A stretch of DNA of 64,000 bases from Shimia ponticola (GTDB taxonomy: Bacteria > Pseudomonadota > Alphaproteobacteria > Rhodobacterales > Rhodobacteraceae), in assembly GCF_007995215.1 (NCBI RefSeq), contig NZ_VCDK01000003.1, positions 1-64,000 of the forward strand, written 5' to 3'. Below are positions 58,824 through 64,000 of this stretch, piece by piece. A model generated the notes under the pieces. That model saw nothing but the letters and a program-made list of their open reading frames with translations, searched no databases and had not been told where the DNA came from. The translations under genes were made by a program, and so were the position numbers. Each line of letters opens with the position of its first letter. Within the stretch, counting starts at the first letter, position 1.

Positions 58824-60644
58824 TTACCCTGCAGCGCGTGCCTGACGCTTGCGTTCATGTGGGTCGAGGTAGCGCTTGCGAAGGCGAATGGCGTTTGGCG
58901 TGACCTCTACCAATTCGTCGTCGTCGATATAGGCGATGGCTTCTTCCAGCGACATCTTGATCGGTGTGGTCAGGCGCACGGCCTCGTCGTTCCCGGAGGC
59001 TCGGACGTTGGTCAGCTTTTTCCCTTTGAGAGGGTTCACTTCCAGATCGTTGTCGCGGGAATGCTCGCCGAGGATCATACCCTGATACACATCTTCCTGC
59101 GCACCGATGAAGAAACGACCGCGATCCTCAAGGTTCCAGATCGCGTAGGCCACGGACTGTCCGTTTTCCATCGAGATCAAAACCCCGGCACGGCGGCCCG
59201 GGATTGCTCCTTTGTGAGGTGCCCAGTCGTGGAACACGCGGTTCAGCACGCCTGTGCCACGGGTGTCTGTAAGGAATTCGCCGTGATAGCCGATCAGGCC
59301 GCGCGATGGGACGTGCGCGATGATGCGCGTTTTGCCTGCGCCAGCGGGTTTCATCTCAACCAATTCGCCTTTGCGGGCTCCAGTAATCTTCTCGATGACG
59401 GAACCTGAATATTCATCGTCGACGTCGATGGTCACCTCTTCGATGGGTTCCATCCGTTGCCCGTCGACTTCCTGAAACAGAACTTGTGGACGCGAGATCG
59501 AAAGTTCGAACCCTTCGCGGCGCATGTTCTCGATCAGGACGCCCATTTGCAATTCGCCGCGACCGGCGACTTCGAACGCTTCGCCTCCGGGGGTGTCGGT
59601 GACGCGGATTGCGACGTTGGACTCGGCTTCTTTCAGAAGGCGTTCGCGGATGACCCGGGATTGGACCTTTTTGCCATCACGACCTGCCAAAGGGCTGTCA
59701 TTGATGCCGAAGGTCACGGTGATGGTAGGCGGGTCAATCGGCTGTGCGGGCAGGGGCTCGTCCACGTCCGTCGCACAGAGCGTGTCGGCAACGGTCGCTT
59801 TCGCCATACCAGCCAATGAGACGATATCGCCGGGCTCGGCCACGTCGATTGGTTGCTGAGCAAGGCCGCGGAACGCAAGGATTTTCGTCACACGAAACTG
59901 CTCAACGCGCTCGCCTTCGCGGCTAAGGGCCTTGATGGTTTCCCCGGTTTTCAAGCTGCCGCTTTCCACACGGCCCGTCAGGATGCGACCGATGAAAGGG
60001 TCAGATCCCAGTGTAACGGCCAGCATGCGGAACGGCTCGTCCTTGCGTTCGATTTGCGACGGTGCAGGGACGTGTTCCACGATCAGATCAAAAAGCGCGC
60101 TCAGGTCTTTGCGTGGGCCGTCCAGTTCTGCGTCACACCAACCGTCGCGGCCCGAGGCATACATCGCGGGAAAGTCCAGTTGGTCGTCATTCGCACCCAG
60201 ATTGGCAAAGAGGTCAAAGCATTCATCCAGCGCTCGGTCAGGTTCGGCATCGGGTTTGTCGACCTTGTTCAGCACCACGATGGGGCGCAGACCCAGCGCA
60301 AGCGCCTTTGACGTCACGAATTTGGTCTGGGGCATCGGGCCTTCGGCAGCGTCAACAAGCAGGACCACGCCGTCGACCATCGACAGGATTCGCTCAACCT
60401 CGCCGCCGAAATCGGCGTGGCCAGGGGTGTCGACAATATTGATACGGGTGTTGTTCCATTCAACGGAGGTGGCCTTGGCAAGGATCGTGATCCCGCGTTC
60501 ACGCTCAAGATCGTTGCTGTCCATGGCGCGCTCAGCCACCGCTTGATTTTCCCGGAACGCACCGGACTGTGCCAGCAGCTGGTCCACAAGTGTTGTTTTG
60601 CCATGGTCCACGTGGGCGATGATGGCGATGTTGCGCAGCTCCAT
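58824..60644 (-). CDS. typA: GTP-binding protein TypA/BipA
   Basis: A 606-residue translational GTPase acting on the ribosome under stress and in 50S assembly. G1 is AHVDHGKTTLVDQLL, switch ERGITILAKAT, G3 DTPGHADFGGEV and G4 VLNKVDKPDAE. The specific C-terminal domain (MRREGFELSISRPQVLFQEV through VRLTTPIKMSLEEAIAYI) is complete. ATG 60644 has a GGAGG ribosome site. It ends before a 10-bp terminator hairpin. Confidence 0.97.
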   Translation of the reverse strand: MELRNIAIIAHVDHGKTTLVDQLLAQSGAFRENQAVAERAMDSNDLERERGITILAKATSVEWNNTRINIVDTPGHADFGGEVERILSMVDGVVLLVDAAEGPMPQTKFVTSKALALGLRPIVVLNKVDKPDAEPDRALDECFDLFANLGANDDQLDFPAMYASGRDGWCDAELDGPRKDLSALFDLIVEHVPAPSQIERKDEPFRMLAVTLGSDPFIGRILTGRVESGSLKTGETIKALSREGERVEQFRVTKILAFRGLAQQPIDVAEPGDIVSLAGMAKATVADTLCATDVDEPLPAQPIDPPTITVTFGINDSPLAGRDGKKVQSRVIRERLLKEAESNVAIRVTDTPGGEAFEVAGRGELQMGVLIENMRREGFELSISRPQVLFQEVDGQRMEPIEEVTIDVDDEYSGSVIEKITGARKGELVEMKPAGAGKTRIIAHVPSRGLIGYHGEFLTDTRGTGVLNRVFHDWAPHKGAIPGRRAGVLISMENGQSVAYAIWNLEDRGRFFIGAQEDVYQGMILGEHSRDNDLEVNPLKGKKLTNVRASGNDEAVRLTTPIKMSLEEAIAYIDDDELVEVTPNAIRLRKRYLDPHERKRQARAAG

Positions 60645-60669
60645 TTGGGCGGCCTCCGGAATAAGATTT

Positions 60670-60734
60670 GCCCGCGCGATACAGCGTTCACGCGGGCATG
60701 GCTAGGGATGAATTGAGCGGCGCAAAAGCGCCGC
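60670..60734 (-). other. Two hairpins upstream of typA
   Basis: Between the SYLF lipoprotein stop and the typA start are GCGGCGC-AAAA-GCGCCGC (60717-60734) and GCCCGCG with CGCGGGC (60670-60697, 14-base loop). Neither has a T-run. The first may partly terminate the lipoprotein transcript. The second would lie in the typA leader, about 25 bases before its start. Confidence 0.4.
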
Positions 60735-60741
60735 AGGCATG

Positions 60742-61299
60742 TCAGGGAATAATGCGCGTGTACTTGGTACCTTCGATGGTTGCACCCGCGCGGAATCCAG
60801 CCTGGCCAAAGACCGCGGCGATCACTGGTGCCAGCGACGTGGTCGTCGCGGCCCGCACGCTGTCGCCTTGATCGCGCAATGCATATTCGACGTCGGCTCC
60901 TGCGGCCCAGCCTTGCGACCGGCGGAATTCCAACAACGCCTCGTCCGTCATGAAGAACAGGACATGCGCGTATTGTTGTGCGCCAATCTGAAGCCCTGCC
61001 GAGGCTGACGTCTGTGAATAATAGTCAACGGTGATGTTGTTCACACGCAGCGCACCGCGTCCGAAAGATCCGCCCAGACCAAGCCCGGCTTCGGTCACCA
61101 AGGGCATGACCAGCATTCCGGTTGATTTTTCGGCAAGGCCGCGCGTGTTGGGATAGTTAAGGAACATGAAACGCAGCGTTTGATCCACGCGCGCATCGAT
61201 CTTCTGGTCGTTCGTCGTCCCGATCCCATTGCCGCAACCGGCAACAACTGTTGTGCCCGCCATCAGGCCGAGCGCGAAAGTGCGTCGAGTAAGTGTCAT
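60742..61299 (-). CDS. SYLF/YSC84-domain lipoprotein
   Basis: A 185-residue exported protein. The signal has a twin-arginine-like TRRTFALGL motif and a lipobox VAGC (Cys about 22), so it is likely a lipoprotein. The mature part is the SYLF lipid-binding domain (GLAEKSTGMLVMPLVTEAGL, GSFGRGALRVN, IGAQQYAHVLFFMTDEALLE). The family binds phosphoinositides in eukaryotes, but the bacterial function is unknown. It is upstream of typA on the same strand. Confidence 0.85.
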   Translation of the reverse strand: MTLTRRTFALGLMAGTTVVAGCGNGIGTTNDQKIDARVDQTLRFMFLNYPNTRGLAEKSTGMLVMPLVTEAGLGLGGSFGRGALRVNNITVDYYSQTSASAGLQIGAQQYAHVLFFMTDEALLEFRRSQGWAAGADVEYALRDQGDSVRAATTTSLAPVIAAVFGQAGFRAGATIEGTKYTRIIP

Positions 61300-61394
61300 G
61301 TCTACTGCCCGTTTAATCCGCCGGTGTTTGGCCCGGTCTCTTCGGCAGAGATACGCTGATTATGACCATTTGTCACCCATCATGGGCGCACGGT

Positions 61395-62390
61395 CTAGTG
61401 ATCGGCCAACAGTCGCGCAGCGGCAGGTGCGAAATACGTCAACACTCCGTCGCAGCCAGCGCGTTTAAAGCTCATCAAGCTTTCCAACATGACCTTGTCG
61501 TGGTCGAGCCATCCGTTCTGAGCTGCCGCCTGAACCATCGCGTACTCACCGCTGACCTGATAGGCGAAGGTCGGTACGCCAAACTCGTCTTTCACGCGGC
61601 GACAGATATCCAGATAGGGCTGGCCTGGTTTCACCATGACCATATCAGCCCCTTCTGACAGATCGCGCGCGATCATGAGCAAAGCTTCATCGCTATTGGC
61701 CGGGTCCATCTGATAGGTTTTCTTGTCGCCGGTCAGCGCGCCAGAGGCACCGACGGCATCCCGAAACGGGCCATAATAGGCGCTGGCGTATTTCGCAGAA
61801 TAGCTCAGAATGGTGACGTTTTGATGCCCTTCCTCTTCCAGCGCGTCGCGCATGGCGCCAATCCGGTTATCCATCATGTCAGATGGACCAAGGATATCTG
61901 CCCCGGCCTCTGCCTGTGCCAAGGCCATTTTTACAAGCGCTTCGACGGTTCGGTCATTCACGATCTCGCCGTTTTCGACGTACCCGTCATGTCCGTTGAT
62001 GTTGTAGGGATCAAGCGCGATGTCGGTCATCACCGCGATGTCGGGGACTGCATTCTTGATCTCACGAATGGCACGGTTCGATAGGTTGTCCGGGTTCCAT
62101 GCCTCGGCGCAGTCTTCTGTTTTCAGGGCAGGGTCCGTGTAAGGAAAAATACAGATCGCAGGGATGCCGAGACTGCGCGCTTCGCGCGCCGCGTCGGCGA
62201 CGCGATCAACCGTCCTACGCACGACGCCGGGCATGGAGGGCACAGGCGTTTCGTCATCGGTGCCGTCCATGACAAAGATGGGCCAGATAAAGTCCGCTGG
62301 CGTGAGCACATTCTCAGACACCATGGCCCGCAAAGCCTTTGACGAGCGCAAGCGACGGGGGCGGGCAAAGGGGAAAGGGGCGTAGGTCAT
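61395..62390 (-). CDS. hemB: Delta-aminolevulinic acid dehydratase (porphobilinogen synthase)
   Basis: A 331-residue enzyme joining two 5-aminolevulinate molecules in haem and cobalamin synthesis. Schiff-base lysines are Lys254 in MVMVKPGQPYLDI and Lys200 in SYSAKYASAYYGPFR. Where zinc enzymes have three cysteines, this one reads DIALDPYNINGHDGYV, so it is the non-zinc (magnesium-type) form usual in the Rhodobacter group. ATG 62390 gives the family start. The longer frame to 62504 is rejected. Confidence 0.96.
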   Translation of the reverse strand: MTYAPFPFARPRRLRSSKALRAMVSENVLTPADFIWPIFVMDGTDDETPVPSMPGVVRRTVDRVADAAREARSLGIPAICIFPYTDPALKTEDCAEAWNPDNLSNRAIREIKNAVPDIAVMTDIALDPYNINGHDGYVENGEIVNDRTVEALVKMALAQAEAGADILGPSDMMDNRIGAMRDALEEEGHQNVTILSYSAKYASAYYGPFRDAVGASGALTGDKKTYQMDPANSDEALLMIARDLSEGADMVMVKPGQPYLDICRRVKDEFGVPTFAYQVSGEYAMVQAAAQNGWLDHDKVMLESLMSFKRAGCDGVLTYFAPAAARLLADH

Positions 62391-62530
62391 GGATCGGCTT
62401 CTTTCTAGTGTTGCCCTTGCCTGACATGTGAGGCGCGGTTTCTCAAGTCTTGGGTGGTCGCGGGCTTTCCTCTGCTGAGGTGTGCCGCTAGGGTCGCGCG
62501 GCACAACAAACGATAACAGGCACCATTCGC

Positions 62531-63052
62531 GTGGATTTTTACACGACCATCTTTGAAGTGATCGACATGCGGTCCTTCTCGAACTTGTGGTATTGGATCG
62601 CGCTGGCGGTGCTATGGTCTTCTGCTGCGCATTGGACGCTGGGCGTGCCCTACGACATGATCCAGCGCGCGCGGCGCAAAGGGGCCGAGGCTCAGCACGA
62701 CCTCGAAGACATCACACGCATCAATGTGAAGCGTTTGCTGATGATCAGCTCGGTTGCTGGGCTCTTGATCCTTGGCTTTGCGATGTTTCTTTTGACGACG
62801 TTGGGACTGCTCGCCTTCTATTACAGCGTCGAATTCGCTCAGGCGCTTTTCCTGATGGTTCTGCCCATGAGCCTTGTTGGGGCCTTGTCGGTCTCGGCGG
62901 CGCAAAAGATAAATGAGCGCAACATTCAGGGACATGAGCTGATCCGCGTATTACTACGCCATCGGTTCTGGATTCAGGTGATCGGGGTGTTTGCGATCTT
63001 TTTCACCGCGCTGTGGGGAATGTATCAAAATCTCAGGTTGGGCGTGCTGTAA
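62531..63052 (+). CDS. Conserved multi-pass membrane protein
   Basis: A 173-residue protein with four likely membrane helices: about 18-36 (NLWYWIALAVLWSSAAHWTL), 70-92, 95-120 and 148-166. A positively charged cytoplasmic loop RARRKGAEAQHDLEDITRIN lies between the first two. It starts with GTG 62531. I recognise it as a Rhodobacterales conserved protein sometimes labelled as a SufBCD component, but nothing in the sequence supports that label. It lies between hemB and mfd. Confidence 0.65.
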   Translation: MDFYTTIFEVIDMRSFSNLWYWIALAVLWSSAAHWTLGVPYDMIQRARRKGAEAQHDLEDITRINVKRLLMISSVAGLLILGFAMFLLTTLGLLAFYYSVEFAQALFLMVLPMSLVGALSVSAAQKINERNIQGHELIRVLLRHRFWIQVIGVFAIFFTALWGMYQNLRLGVL

Positions 63053-63114
63053 TTGATGAACAATCGCGCCGAGAGTGTTGACAAGACCAGCGCGCAGCGT
63101 ACCTGACCGGTCCC

Positions 63115-64000
63115 ATGGCCCAGACGAACCCACAGCATCAGCATTTTACCTATTCAGGCGCGCCCGAAGGTTTTGACGCGCAACTGATCCTGCGCGAAGT
63201 CGCCGAGCGCGGTCCGGTGATGCATGTGGCGCGCGACGATAAGCGGCTCGATCAGATGCGATCTGCTTTGGCGTTCTTTGCGCCGGATATGCCTGTCGTG
63301 ACATTTCCCGGATGGGATTGCCTGCCCTATGACCGGGTTTCGCCGAACGCAGATATCTCGGCCACTCGGATGGCGACCTTGGCCGGCTTGGTCCACGGAA
63401 TGCCGTCACAGTTCATTTTGCTGACGACCCTGAACGCGGCGACGCAACACATCCCAGCGCGCGCTCTGCTGAAAGAGGCGGCGTTCTCTGCCAAGGTCGG
63501 TGGCCGCGTCGATGAAAAGGCCCTTCGCGCGTTTCTGGTCCGCATGGGATTTACACAGGCCCCCACAGTAATGGAGCCGGGCGACTATGCCATCCGGGGG
63601 GGGATCATCGACATTTATCCGCCCGGTGAAGGTGGGCCGGTGCGGCTCGACCTGTTTGGCGATGTGCTGGACGGGGCCCGGCGTTTTGATCCCGGCACGC
63701 AGCGCACGACCGAGAAACTGGATTTGGTTGAACTGGCCCCGGTGTCTGAGGTCATTCTGGATGAGGCCGCGATCACGAGGTTCCGTCAGAATTATCGGTT
63801 AGAATTCGGCGCCGCAGGCACGGATGACCCGCTTTATGAGGCGGTGAGTGCAGGGCGCAAGCATCAGGGTGTCGAGCACTGGTTGCCGTTTTTCCATGAC
63901 CACTTGGAAACACTGTTTGACTACATGCCAGACGCCACGATCAGTCTCGACGATCAGGTGACGCCCGCGCGCGTCGCTCGGTGGGAGTCGATTGCGGATC
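63115..64000 (+). CDS. mfd: Transcription-repair coupling factor Mfd, N-terminal part
   Basis: The first 295 residues of Mfd, cut by the window edge. The N-terminal UvrB-like domains are visible: VVTFPGWDCLPYDRVSPN, FILLTTLNAATQHIPARALL, and YAIRGGIIDIYPPGEGGPVR, which matches the domain that contacts UvrA. The RNA-polymerase-interacting and translocase domains lie beyond the window. Mfd removes stalled RNA polymerase and recruits UvrA. Confidence 0.92.
   Translation, partial: MAQTNPQHQHFTYSGAPEGFDAQLILREVAERGPVMHVARDDKRLDQMRSALAFFAPDMPVVTFPGWDCLPYDRVSPNADISATRMATLAGLVHGMPSQFILLTTLNAATQHIPARALLKEAAFSAKVGGRVDEKALRAFLVRMGFTQAPTVMEPGDYAIRGGIIDIYPPGEGGPVRLDLFGDVLDGARRFDPGTQRTTEKLDLVELAPVSEVILDEAAITRFRQNYRLEFGAAGTDDPLYEAVSAGRKHQGVEHWLPFFHDHLETLFDYMPDATISLDDQVTPARVARWESIAD

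Overview
The window looks like chromosome from a marine alphaproteobacterium of the Rhodobacterales (Roseobacter-type Rhodobacteraceae). The evidence is indirect but consistent. It includes an alphaproteobacterial direct-repeat SOS box (GAAC-N7-GAAC) before recA, a CckA-type hybrid kinase, a HemB of the non-zinc type, and the block yceD-rpmF-plsX-fabH-ihfA-merR-tRNA-Pro. It also has an OlsB-like ornithine-lipid acyltransferase, a zwf-pgl-pgi block and several MttB/ABC-transport functions typical of that group. The DNA is moderately GC-rich by eye and densely coded. I see no insertion sequence, prophage, CRISPR array or rRNA operon.

Layout: 1-1.1 kb is a truncated secreted-protein gene, a 557-base non-coding stretch and a small hypothetical. 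1.1-8.2 kb holds erpA (minus) and the plus-strand run dgt, argS, SPOR protein, nagZ, scpA, scpB and a small basic protein. 8.2-9.9 kb is an MFS exporter divergent from an Lrp/AsnC regulator. 9.9-15.3 kb, all on the minus strand, is the lipid/ribosome/nucleoid block yceD-rpmF-plsX-fabH-ihfA-merR-tRNA-Pro-dcd. 15.4-19.0 kb has bamE-like lipoprotein, msrB, olsB-like and an Uup-type ABC-F gene. 19.0-22.4 kb (minus) has an MmcQ/YjbR protein, an aminotransferase and an MttB-family methyltransferase. 22.5-26.4 kb has cysS, cimA and a phytoene-synthase-like protein.

26.4-32.9 kb is a divergent cobalamin locus: cobA-cobB-MFS on minus, and cbiD-cobK followed by a DNA glycosylase and an esterase on plus. 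33-34.6 kb is an HNH nuclease gene convergent with a cysteine-rich radical SAM gene. 34.9-38.6 kb is zwf-pgl-pgi (oxidative pentose phosphate/Entner-Doudoroff entry), then a thioesterase and tRNA-Gly(CCC). 39.2-46.5 kb is a tightly coupled catabolic/uptake operon read on the minus strand: LacI regulator, solute-binding protein, two unusual permeases, a GH63-like glycosidase and the ATPase. A perfect LacI-type operator lies just upstream.

46.7-48.8 kb encodes a RACo-like ferredoxin/ASKHA corrinoid-protein activator, divergent from guaB-rsmB. 51.7-55.3 kb has cckA and SOS-regulated recA. 55.5-62.4 kb has alaS, a DUF1330 protein, typA/bipA, a SYLF lipoprotein and hemB. 62.5-64 kb has a four-helix membrane protein and the 5' part of mfd.

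Most of the window is core housekeeping. The parts that deserve attention are the sugar/compatible-solute operon, whose two permeases both carry extra domains (a DUF11-like periplasmic beta domain in the MalF-like subunit and an extra four-helix N-terminus in the MalG-like subunit); the spread-out set of corrinoid functions (MttB homologue, RACo homologue, mixed CbiD/CobK cobalamin genes); and a radical SAM enzyme with six additional cysteines that sits next to an HNH nuclease.
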